Part shown: positions 9,454 through 19,588 of the stretch, piece after piece
How positions within the stretch are numbered: position 1 is the stretch's first letter
Layout: each line of letters opens with the position of its first letter
Assembly (NCBI RefSeq): GCF_000002995.4
Contig: NW_025062319.1
Location: 5,001 to 31,009, forward strand
DNA from: Brugia malayi
Taxonomy: Eukaryota > Nematoda > Chromadorea > Rhabditida > Onchocercidae
Direction of reading: 5' to 3'
DNA length: 26,009 bases
Made by a program: the position numbers and the translations under genes
Notes under the pieces: generated by a model
Seen by the model: the letters and a program-made list of their open reading frames with translations, nothing else
The model's database searches: none
Told to the model about the DNA's origin: nothing

Positions 9454-9606
9454 TAATTCCAGGGCGCTACCAATATTGGCAGCTTTTTGCGGTGATGGGG
9501 GACAGAACTCCAGCGTGATAAGTCCGTTGTTTGTCGGTTCAGGAATGTAATTCTATCTGATAAAGAGGACCTGTCTCTTCGCTTGAGCAAATTACTGATT
9601 TTTCCT
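9454..9606 (-). promoter_or_regulatory. 5' leader of the forkhead gene with 3' splice site (cis or spliced-leader acceptor)
   Basis: A consensus acceptor TTAATATTTCAG ends at 9605 and opens an exon at 9604. The 151 nt to the start codon contain no ATG, so ATG 9453 (TTAATGG context) is the first available. In nematodes such a site may take a spliced leader in trans or join an upstream exon; the sequence does not decide this. The leader reads as coding-like in two overlapping frames, discussed as a finding. Confidence 0.6.
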
Positions 9607-10725
9607 GAAATATTAAAAATAAAATAATGGTAATCAAATTAAATAACCTAAATGTATATTCAGAGATTGAGAAAGGGAGAGAGAGAGAGGAAGGGAAAAA
9701 AAAATTGAACACGCGTACACATTTACACAAATTCCCGGGAAAGTAATGAAAGCATTTACTTAAATGATGCTTTAGAAAACTGTCAGTTATCCAAAATTAT
9801 CAGTACTTTATTATTACTCTTTATTGTCTTTGTTTTTTCAATATTCATTTATTATTATTATTAATATTATTATCATTATTATTACTAGTTAATTACTGCA
9901 TTGATAAAATGTTATATATTTGTACAGAACAGAAACATGTTTGGTGGAATAATACTATGATAGTGTTGTGAAGGACAAAATGATTAATGGACAGCATTAA
10001 CGGAATTAGCTGTCATGAAAGTAAAGTAAAACGCGTTCGCTATATAATGAAGCAATAATCCGAAGATGATTCACATCGCTATATTAGAATTAGTATGAAT
10101 CATTACAACTAACTTTAGGATAACGATTATAATATATGGGAAATATAAATAATTAAATTATGAACGAAAAATTGATCATCTCCTATAATTTAGCAGGAAG
10201 AGCAAAACTGATTAATTAGATAATGAATTAGGGAAAATGTTTTATTCAATTAAATTAATATCTACACTTTCAATTGTGGATAACGAGAAAATAAGAGCAG
10301 ATATTAACATCAAAGTCTCTTCGAGATATTTATACATTATATTTCTCTTCTTTGCGGATATGGGTTTATTATTCACTTTCAATATTGAAAAATGGAGAGA
10401 AAAAAAAAATAAGAGAAAAAGAAAAAACTTTCCCGGGCACTTTTTTTTTTCATTTTTAAAACAGAAAAAAAAAAAACGGAGAAAAGGATTGTTCGATATT
10501 TCGAGGTGCTTTTCTATTCCAAAAGTATCAATCCTTATCAAAGAAAAGCTGTGCATTAACCTGATTCGATTGTGGCTTAATTTTAAACCGACAACACAAC
10601 TAATATTTAATCTTCCAGCAAAAGATGTACTTTGTTTTATCTGAAATCATGTCAAATAAACGTGTACCAGCAAAAAGTTTAATTTGAGATAAATGAGTTA
10701 TTTTAATGAAACAAATAGTAAACAA

Positions 10726-11135
10726 CAATGGAAAAGTATTAAGAGTAACATCAAAAGAATGAAAGATAAAAAAGAAATAGTAAAGAAATATGAAATAAGA
10801 CATGAGGGGAGAGAGGGAGGGAGAGAGAGTGAACATAAAAAGAAGAAGGAAAGAAATTGGAGAGTAATTTCAAAGTAAGTATTGTTTTTTTCTTCGCCTT
10901 CTCTTTCTCTCTCTTTTCCTTGCTCATTTTTTGACGTTGTTATTGGAAGGACTACTTGCTTGATTGTTTCAATCCATTACTTTCGTCTTCTTATTGTAAA
11001 GGAAAAAACGAAAAAGGGAAGGAGAAAGAGAGAGAATTTGAAAAGATTTAGGAAGGGCTGAGGAAAAAAAAGGACAAAGTATAAAAAGTTGATGCAATTT
11101 TAGTGGAAAAGAGAGAGAGAAGGAAAGGGAGAGGG
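10726..11135. repeat. Alternating purine-rich and pyrimidine-rich tracts
   Basis: The plus strand is A/G-rich at about 10726-10875 (GAGGGGAGAGAGGGAGGG near 10803), then C/T-rich at 10884-10925 (CTTCTCTTTCTCTCTC), then A/G-rich again at about 10999-11135. The strand bias explains the spurious Ser/Leu/Phe frames on the minus strand. Such tracts can form triplex or hairpin structures (general knowledge). Confidence 0.7.
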
Positions 11136-11238
11136 AAATGAATGTATAAATATGAGTATGCTGCTCGTTCAAGGAAGTACTAATATTTTTCCTTCCTACT
11201 TTCGCTTATTCAGCAAAAATATTAGAAAGAATATGATG

Positions 11239-11335
11239 TATTTGTGTGTGTACATATATATGTACGCATGTCCGTGTATGTGAGTGTGTGTTTCTGTATG
11301 TCAGAGTATGTGTATGTGTATTTATGTGAGAAGTT
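11239..11335. repeat. TG/TATG-rich degenerate repeat
   Basis: The plus strand carries interrupted TGTG and TATG units around a TACATATATATGTA palindrome (11250-11263) and then GTGTGTGT and TATGTGTATGTGTATTTATG. It is an imperfect dinucleotide repeat with alternating purine-pyrimidine character. Confidence 0.8.
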
Positions 11336-14040
11336 TCAGTTTTCATATTTTTCATTTGCTTCTAATGATATCTATCCAACCAACCCTTTTGTCTTTTACC
11401 TTCTACTTTTCTTGCACTTCTAGAAGAACAACTTAAGTTTGCGTCAACAAAGGACGTTATTGTTGTTGGACTGAAGTGGATGAGGAAGTAGAGATGAAGG
11501 AAAGAAAAGACGGAAAATGAAAACCGGAAAATAAGGAATCGGGAAGAGAATTTGTTGTGGGTAAAGAATGGAAGAGAGCCGAAAGCGGAAAAAACGAACT
11601 GAAATGGATGAGAGACAAAATGACGGAGGGATTAAATATACGAAACTGTGAGTGAAATAAAAATGTACAAAATGACAGAACTAAGCTAACAAGGTTCGAT
11701 AGATAAAAATGGCACAAAATAGGTTAATATCAGAAGTAAGAGCACGAAGAGTGGAAAGGATATTTAGGTAACAGAAAATTTTAGATCGATTTTTGGTAAA
11801 TTTACAAAAAAAGAGGATGAAAAAAACAGTAATAAAGAAAACAAAATGAGGAAAATAGATGATAATTTGGTAATTTATCGCCATTTTAACCTGTTTTATT
11901 CATCCAAATTATTTGCTTATTTACTGTATTTTACAATCTCTTTTCTTCTCTCCACCTATCTATCATTTCTTTCGAAGAAAAATGCAAGAAGAAAGGGTAG
12001 TAATTTAAATGAGAAGAAATGGAATACTCAAAAACCTGTTAATTTAAAAAATCGAATATGTTAATAGCTAACAATATTTGTTATTGTTCTAGGCAAACTT
12101 TCGAATAGTTCAAATGAAATGGATGAATGAATGAAATTATCGGCAGGCTTACACACTCACAGAAAGCATATATTTTCATCTGAGATGTAAAGCAAAAGAT
12201 GTGTGAGAGATTTTTAACAAGGAAACTTATTTTCATTATATTGAAAAAGCACTTTTATCGTTTCAAATAGTTTTCTTTTCCTTCCCTTTTCCTTTACTTC
12301 CTTTTCTTCATCTTCTCTAAGTCGTTATTGCAATAAGGACATAATATCATGCCAATTATATGAATTCTGATACTTAATTTTATCGAGTATATGGAAAAGT
12401 ATGAAGTTCAATAACAGCACATGAAAATTTTCGGAATAGTTTTAACATTGCCTCAAAACAATTAAAATACTTTGTAACAAATACATTTTCGTTTTCTTTT
12501 TATTTATTTATTTTCCTTTTGGTCGATGGGAGAGAGTAATACATCTAAATTTGTTATTTTTAAACTTGTTAAACAGTTAAGAAAAAAACTTTCATTGAAA
12601 CAACTGTTAATAACAGCAGATACGTAAATACATATAGCTAGCTATTGATTTAAAATGACGGAAATTCTGATCACTTTTTTGAATAGCTAAAGATGGAACA
12701 AAATTACTATCAATTTGAGAAATTCGAAGGGATGAATTTAAGTGAGGAAGAAAAGGAAGTTTAAATAGTTTAAAATGATAAGTGGAACATGAAATCTTGT
12801 AACATTGTTATCTGGAGAAGAGAAAGGAAAAATGACGAAAAAGAGAAGATCGTATTTTATAATTTATAATAACAAGAGGAATGAAAAAAGTTTTTAACTT
12901 CGAAAATTATTTAACAGAAGTTAAATATATCACCATGAGTTGATTTAATCAAGTCAGCAAAAAAAGAAGCCAAGTCAAGTCAAGAAAAGAAATAAGCAGA
13001 AAAGAAATATTTCTTAATAAATAAGCAAGAAATAGAACTAAAAAATTATTTTTTTATAGAAATTCATAGAAAATGTATTGAAATGCTTGTTCCATTACAT
13101 CAAATCATTAGAAGTGGGAAAACTGGCTAGTGTAATGTGAATTTCAAATTAAACAAAATATTAAACTTTCATCATTTTTTCTTCTCATTTCAATAATTTA
13201 TCATATCGTTTCTACTTGTTGTTTTAAACGTTTTTTAACCTTAGATATGCTAATATGCTAATTTTTTTGACATTTGTTAAAATCAGATAAATTTAATTCA
13301 ATTTGAAAGAGTGGGGACAAAAAATAAGAAAGCAAGGACAAAAAAACGACCTTTAGAAGGAAAAATAGGATAAGGACATTATATTTTCCTTAATATTAAA
13401 AGATATTTCATATTTCAAATGAATATTATCGAGACTTCATAAAGCTTAGTGAGATGCAAAAAAACTATGTGAAAACAACTGAACCATGAAAATTGAATAC
13501 GCGAAAAAAATCATTTAATTAAGGCAAAACATTTTTAATTTTGTAAATGTCCTAAAAAAAGTTGGTTCGGTTCGAGCAATCATGATTGATTAACTATTTT
13601 GCTTTTGAGCCAAAATCAAAATGATTGAAATCTTCATTCCTGCCTTTTCTTCTTTTTCTTTTTTAAGTAGATAAGTAAATCTGTTTAGTTAGAAGAAAAG
13701 TTGGCTTTAAACATAAATGAGTAAAAAAAACTAAAGTGAAAAATATCTAATTAAATATAAATGGATATACCTAATTACAACTTTCACACATTTCGCACAG
13801 AATGGGTAAAATATGTGTGTAAAACTATTTAAGTAACAGATTAAGAACAAAAAAGCAGAAATATTATTAAGGTAAGAATTACTTCACATCCATATTCTTT
13901 CTTTTTGCTATTTATCTATCGTTTCATTTTTAAAATAATTCATTTCCAGAGTAATACATTTGTTTTCGTTTGCAGAAAAAATGAAAACACAGAAGTGACA
14001 ATAAGCATTGATAGTAGCACAATAGTTAAAGAAATGATTC

Positions 14041-14190
14041 TATTGTTATAATTATAATTACAATTATTATTATTTATCACTGTCATTTATTATCATTATT
14101 ATTGTCATTAATATTATTATTATCATTATTATTATTAATTATTATCATTTATTATTATTGTCATAGTAATCATTATAGTATTTTTTATTA
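14041..14190. repeat. ATT/ATC trinucleotide-type microsatellite cluster
   Basis: About 150 bp dominated by TTATTATTATCATTATTA-like units and grading into TAGTAGTAGTAG and then GAGAGTGAGAGTGAG just beyond. The trinucleotide array is degenerate and has no coding potential. Confidence 0.85.
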
Positions 14191-14669
14191 TTGTAGTAGT
14201 AGTAGTGAGAGAGTGAGAGTGAGTAGTTAGCAGTAGTCATAGGAGTAATATTGATAGTAATAACATAAAAAAATAAACATATAATTTATGTATCTCTATG
14301 TTGGAAGATAGCAACATTTCGTGTATCAATAATCATTCGATCTCAATCAACAATAAATAATCCGAAAATGTTGGCATGGGATACGACGGACTGTTGTTTG
14401 GTCTTCAGACTTTTTCCAAATGGATCAGTGAAGTCCAGTTGCCCAGTCTAGTTCAGTTCACACTCCAGTCCAATGTTTCCCTTCCTTTGCTTTCATGAGG
14501 AAAATAAAAAAAAAAGATGAAGCATAAAGAGTGGGAGGAGATAGGTTGACTAAATGAAACACACGGCTGGTTGTGCGGTGATGTTGGGCGCTACCCCCTC
14601 AACATATCTTTTTTCGTTTGTAGATTTTATTGATGAAATATATTATGAAAGCAGAACCCTCGTGCCATA

Positions 14670-14722
14670 CCCCTCCACCACCACCACCTCCTCCTCCATC
14701 ACCATCTCCTCCTGTCACCCCA
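14670..14722 (-). repeat. (GGN)n G-rich tract on the minus strand
   Basis: The plus strand reads CCN triplets (CCACCACCACCACCTCCTCC), so the minus strand carries more than ten GG runs separated mainly by single bases and ending GGGG. This arrangement can form two-tetrad G-quadruplexes. It also produces a poly-Gly open frame on the minus strand that I regard as incidental. Confidence 0.75.
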
Positions 14723-14822
14723 TCTTTTACCCATTCATTCACCCATCTATCCATTCCTTTCTCCTTTCCTTCCATTTCACAATCACTTTTAACGATAGCA
14801 AGACAATAGCATACTAACAACT

Positions 14823-14846
14823 ACACACATACACACACACACACAC
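14823..14846. repeat. (AC)n microsatellite
   Basis: A short AC repeat with a CATAC interruption, followed by CTATATATACACATAC. It marks the right border of the small open frame at 14554-14817. Confidence 0.85.
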
Positions 14847-14954
14847 CTATATATACACATACTTTTAAATTTTTGCTATTTTTAAAGACTAAAGATTAAA
14901 AATGATTGTCGACACAGCCGTTGTAGTTAGTTATTGTAGTAGTTTATCTGTGTA

Positions 14955-15575
14955 TAATCTCTCTCTCCTCTTCTTCTCTCCGCCTCTCTTTTTCTCCCTT
15001 GTCATCATTTAAATGTTTGTATACATATTTTTTGTACAACAGCATTCAAGACGAAATCTTTTTTGTGGAAAAGAAATTTGTAATTCTTCTTCCTCTCTAT
15101 TACTTTTTACTCTTTTTTCATCATCCCTTTCCTTTCTCTTTTATCTTTTAATATCTTCCTTGTATATGAGTTTCGCTCTTCCTTTTTTCTTTCCCTCTTA
15201 TCATTGTCATTCATTATCACTTAATCTTCTTATTTTGTTCATTTCTTTCCTTTCTCATTTCATTTATTTTCTTCTCTTCTTATCTTTTTCCCTTCCTTAT
15301 TAAGCATATTATCATTTTTGATTTCTGCCTTCTTATATACTTTTTCTCCCTCCTTCTCTCTCTTTCTTTCTCTCCTCTCATCTTTACTCTTTGTTAACCT
15401 GTTGTCTTCAGTCTTCTCCCTTAATCGAGAAATTTCGCATAATACTTTTCCCCTTTCGCTTTTTCAGAATATATACACATATCAAACATATTTATAAACC
15501 ATTTCAAGTCGAGAAAATAAATCCTTTCACTTTTACCTCTCTTTCCTCTCTCTCTTTTCCCTTATGTTTCTTCCT
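14955..15575. repeat. Long pyrimidine-rich tract
   Basis: About 600 bp in which the plus strand is strongly C/T-biased, with CTCTCTCTCC and TTCTTTCC runs. It is interrupted near 15010-15080 and 15440-15510. A purine-rich block follows at about 15780-15840 (GAAGGGGGGAAG, GAAAGAAAGAGG). The composition creates long Leu/Ser/Phe open frames with no protein character. Confidence 0.75.
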
Positions 15576-15913
15576 CCCTTCTTATTATCTATTCCATCAA
15601 AAGAAAAAAATTAGTAACTAAAATTTGTGCAAACCATAATAATTTTTTTAAATTCATCAACAAAATACATATGAGAAGTTACATGCAGTAATACCTACAT
15701 TAGTTCATTATACCTATTACAGTAATCGTTTGTTTAATTTATATTTTTAATGTCACCTTATATACACGATAAAATAAAACGAAGGGGGGAAGATAGAAAG
15801 AAAGAGGAAATGAGGGAGAAGGAAAGGAAAAAAAGCGAAATAAGCAAAACTTCGATTGGGAAGGGAAATATTTCGAAATAAGGATTTTTTCTAAATTGCC
15901 TGAAATTTTTGAG

Positions 15914-16185
15914 TGTTATTCTCGATTCTCGGGAACTGTACAATCCTAATATCCTAATAAACATCCTAATAAACAAAACCATTAATTATCATCATTGTCG
16001 ACTACGCTCGTTTAACCAAGATCAACTCCTCCAATCTTCTTCTTTATTATAAATTTCTTCTCTTCTTTTACTGCTCTGTTTATTAATACTAAGTTTGCGA
16101 AAAATAAAGACTTATTAATCCTTCTACTGTATTGCAAACAATTCGAATATCAACCAACAAACAACCTTTCACGACAAAAATTTTT
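15914..16185 (+). mobile_element. Probable 5' LTR (or its 3' part) of a BEL/Pao-like retroelement
   Basis: This lies immediately before the primer binding site. It contains an AATAAA poly-A signal at 16103-16108, as expected of an LTR R region, and a 12-bp tandem repeat ATCCTAATAAAC at 15951-15962 and 15963-15974. A TGTTATTC at 15914 could be the LTR start; TGTCACC at 15751 is an alternative. No second LTR is in the window, so the borders cannot be confirmed and no target-site duplication could be checked. Confidence 0.4.
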
Positions 16186-16205
16186 TGGTGCCACGAGCCG
16201 GGAAC
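16186..16205 (+). other. Primer binding site (PBS) of the retroelement
   Basis: TGGTGCCACGAGCCGGGAAC begins with TGG, the complement of a tRNA CCA tail, and has the GTGCC...CCGGGAAC form common to LTR-element primer sites. It abuts the gag ATG at 16206 with no gap. I did not identify the matching tRNA. Confidence 0.65.
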
Positions 16206-17910
16206 ATGTCAAGCCACATCATCGCAAGCTTTCAACTGGCAAAGGAAAGGTTAGTCAGTCTTCTTAAAGAAGTAAATCAACTGGAGATCAGATCTCCAGA
16301 TCCAAGTATGACAATAGAAGAAAAGGAAGATTTTTATGTGATAAGAAAAAGAGTGTTAGAAGATAAACTTCGAAGAATCCAATTATGCGTAACTACGCTT
16401 GAATCTATCAACGATAAATGGTTCACATATACTCAACAAATCGTCACGATGAAAAGAAGAGAAGAAGAGGAAGAAAAATACAAAACAGTAACAGAAGGTG
16501 ACCAAGGAATATTTCAATTATTACACGAAGGAAAGGAAGCTGTAATAACACTGACAATGCACAAGGATGAAGTCGACCAAAACTTAAAACAACTCTCAAA
16601 AGAGTTGACGAACAAACAAACAAAAGAAGAAGCAAAATTTACTCCTTCTTCAAATATTAATGTAAATCTTCCTCATTTATCGCTCCCTACTTTCGATGGA
16701 GACCCTAGACAATGGCGACAATTTTGGAGCAGTTTTAACGCAGCAGTCCACACACCAGCGATTCCAGAAATACAAAAATTGAATTACTTGTACTCATGTC
16801 TTAAAGGAAAGGCTCTACAAGCAATATCTGGATATGATATAACTCCAGAGAATTATGAAGTTATCAGAAGACTGCTCAATGAGAAATATGGCGATCACTC
16901 AATAGTAACAACATTACTCTACAACGAACTTCAATCAATTAAACGAAATGAAAGATAATGGATTGGAACAATTGAAAATATAGAACGAGTACTACGCCAG
17001 TTAGAAGCTCTAGGAGAAAGCCTCGAACATTCAAATATTGAAATCTTGATCGAGAGCAAGTTGCCATTATGGATATTAAATAAAATATATAAACACAAGA
17101 AGAAGGACATGCCTTGGTCAATTCTCAAACTAAGAAACTTTTTAACAAGTTTAGTTAATGTGAATGAACAGATTAGAAACTGTCAACATTCACTCACTCA
17201 ACTCAATATTAAATCTACAACTACCAAACCGGAACAAAAACAACGATACAATCCCGGAGGAACTTCAGCATTGTCGACAATAAAAGATAATCAAAATACT
17301 TCGAAAACTACAACAACGAAAAGACGACCATGTGTATTCTGCAATCAAGATCATTGGGACAGCGATTGCGTGAACTACACAATTCTCAATGCTCGGCTTA
17401 GTCGTCTCAAAGTGTTGAAGAAATGTACTATTTGTCTTTGTCAAAAAACAATGTTTTTATTGCAGAAGCTCACATAATAGTGCTTTATGTAATAAAAGGA
17501 ATTCACTTTCTTTAAACAATACAATGTCTCAAAGAAATGGAGAGCATGAAAGAATTGGACCTTCGAAACGAAAGGATTGTTCAACTTCTCTCTATAACTC
17601 CACATTAACAACTCGATCCAAACAGACAAAGGAAACCTTACTTTTATGTAAGGAGATAAAGGTTTTTAATCCATCACAACCTCAACTACAACAAAATACC
17701 CTTGCATTATTTGATATTGGATCGCAACTCTCCTTCATCTCCAAAAAATTATCACGTCAATTAAAGTTAACCGAAACAGAAACTCAAATTATGAGAATAG
17801 CTCCATTTGGTATGAAAGAACCGAAATCATGTCCCACTGCTCGCATACAACTAAATGTGCTAACTACCGAAAGCGAAATCATACAACTACAAGCAAATAT
17901 AATTGATTGT
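16206..17910 (+). pseudogene. Degenerate gag-protease region of a BEL/Pao-like retrotransposon, 3' end missing
   Basis: Starts at ATG 16206. An N-terminal helical, Lys/Glu-rich region leads to NLPHLSLPTFDGDPRQW (about 16665-16710), the hallmark of the DUF1759 gag domain of BEL/Pao elements. A TAA at 16956-16958 interrupts it, but the same frame continues coherently to about 17440. A CCHC zinc knuckle CVFCNQDHWDSDC is at 17331-17369. A second knuckle, CFYCRSSHNSALC (17452-17490), is one frame off, so a small deletion or indel lies between them near 17430-17450. The shifted frame then holds a DUF1758-type aspartic protease segment, with ALFDIGSQLSFISKK at 17704-17748; the active-site triad reads Asp-Ile-Gly where Asp-Thr/Ser-Gly is expected. 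The coding sequence stops abruptly at the satellite near 17910. Reverse transcriptase, RNase H and integrase are absent. The element is non-autonomous and dead. Confidence 0.88.
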
Positions 17911-19564
17911 TTTCTAGTGATATTGTTATATCAGAAAAGAAATGGTATGAGTTAATGAATAAATCAAAATGTCTTCCAGTGATATATTATGTCAGTATAG
18001 AAGTGGCATGAATCAATCGAAATGTCTTCTAGTGATATTGTATAATCTGTAGAGAAATGGTATGAGTTATATCAGTAGAGAAGTGGCATGAATTGATCGA
18101 AATGTCTTCTAGTGATATTGTTATATCAGCAGCGAAGTGACATGAAATAAAAAAAATGTCTTCTAGTGATATTGTTATATCAGTAGAGAAATGGTATGAA
18201 TTAATCGAAATGTCTACTGTGATATTGTTATATCAGCAGCGAAGTGACATGAATTAAAAGAAATGCCTTCTAGTGATATTGTTATATCAGCAGCGAAGTG
18301 ACATGAATTAAAAAAAATGTCTTCTAGTGATATTGTTTAATCTGTAGAGAATCAAAATATCTTCTAGTGATATTGTTTCATTTGCAGAGAAATGGTATGA
18401 GTTAATGAATTAATCAAAATGTCTTCTAGTGATATTGTTACATCAGTAGAGAAGTGGCATGAATTAATCGAAATGTCTTCTAGTGATATTGTTATATCAG
18501 CAGCGAAGTGACATGAATTTAAAAAAATGTCTTCTAGTGATATTGTTTAATCTGTAGAGAATCAAAATATCTTCTAGTGATATTGTTTCATTTGCAGAGA
18601 AATGGTTTGAGTTAATGATTTAATCAAAATGTCTTCAAGTGATATTGTTATATCAGCAGCGAAGTGACATGAATTAAAAAAAATGTCTTCTAGTGATATT
18701 GTTTAATCTGTAGAGAAATGGTATGAGTTAATGAATTAATCAAATGTCTTCTAGTGATATTGTTATATCAGCAGCGAAGTGACATGAATTTAAAAAAATG
18801 TCTTCTAGTGATATTGTTATATCAGCAGCGAAGTGACATGAATTTAAAAAAATGTCTTCTAGTGATATTGTTTAATCTGTAGAGAAGTGGTATGAGTTAA
18901 TGAATTAATCAAAATGTCTTCTAGTGATATTGTTATATCAGTAGAGAAGTGACATGAAATGAAAAAAATGTCTTCTAGTGATATTGTTTAATCTGTAGAG
19001 AATCAAAATATCTTCTAGTGATATTGTTTCATTTGCAGAGAAATGGTTTGAGTTAATGATTTAATCAAAATGTCTTCTAGTGATATTGTTATATCAGCAG
19101 CGAAGTGACATGAATAAAAAAAAATGCCTTCTAGTGATATTGTTATATCTGCAGAGAAATGATATGAGTTAATGAATTAATCAAAATGTCTTCTAGTGAT
19201 ATTGTTATATCTGCAGAGAAATGGTATGAGTTAGTGAATTAATCAAAATGTCTTCTAGTGATATTGTTATATCAGCAGCGAAGTGACATGAATTAAAAAA
19301 AATGTCTTCTAGTGATATTGTTATATTTGCAGAGAAATGGTATGAGTTAATGATTTAATCAAAATGTCTTCTAGTGATATTGTTATATCAGTAGAGAAAT
19401 GTATGAGTTAATGATTTAATCAAAATGTCTTCTAGTGATATTGTTATATCAGCAGACGAAGTGACATGAATTTAAAAAAATGTCTTCTAGTGATATTGTT
19501 TAATCTGTAGAGAAGTGGTATGAGTTAATGAATTAATCAGAATGTCTTCTAGTGATATTGTTAT
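17911..19564 (+). repeat. Satellite array, left arm (forward orientation)
   Basis: About 1.65 kb of tandem monomers sharing the core TCTTCTAGTGATATTGTT. Three length classes are visible: about 54 bp (core, then ATATCAGCAGCGAAGTGACA and a TGAATTAAAA tail), about 62 bp (core, then GCAGAGAAATGGTATGAG and a TTAATGAATTAATC tail) and about 40 bp (core, then TAATCTGTAGAGAATC). I estimate about 29 monomers. The first monomer is degenerate and joins directly to the retroelement protease region. All frames carry frequent stops, so it is non-coding. Confidence 0.95.
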
Positions 19565-19588
19565 GATAATAACAATATCACTAGAAGA
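19545..19588. repeat. Palindromic strand-switch junction of the satellite
   Basis: The left arm TCTTCTAGTGATATTGTTAT (19545-19564) and its exact reverse complement (19569-19588) are separated by only four bases, GATA. This is where the array reverses direction. Further out the two arms resemble each other but differ in monomer class, so the larger palindrome is imperfect. Confidence 0.97.

Larger units (their letters stand above)
9607..15750. other. Gene-poor stretch upstream of the forkhead gene
   Basis: About 6.1 kb with no convincing gene. Open frames at 11457-11717, 15013-15303 and 15391-15621 are Ser/Phe/Leu-rich products of pyrimidine-biased DNA. A 135-codon frame at 10237-10644 and an 87-codon frame at 14554-14817 begin with ATG but match nothing I know. 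Contents are ATT-type microsatellites (about 9842-9888 and 14041-14190), TG-rich DNA (11239-11335), purine and pyrimidine tracts, and an AC repeat. Promoter elements or untranslated exons of the divergent minus-strand forkhead gene may lie here but cannot be picked out. Confidence 0.55.

Noticed and set aside
9311..9550. Plus-strand Leu-rich frame resembling a membrane protein
   Set aside because: It is the antisense of the Ser/Asn codon repeat in forkhead exon 1.
13560..13580. GGTTCGAG resembling a tRNA B box
   Set aside because: The downstream bases do not fit the consensus, and no A box or cloverleaf arms flank it.
14554..14820. Overlapping 87-codon plus-strand and 73-codon minus-strand (poly-Gly) frames
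   Set aside because: Both arise around the CCN/GGN repeat. No homology is recognised and no splice context supports either one.
15013..15621. Two long plus-strand frames rich in Leu, Ser and Phe
   Set aside because: The pyrimidine-rich strand lacks stop codons by composition. The products have no domain character.
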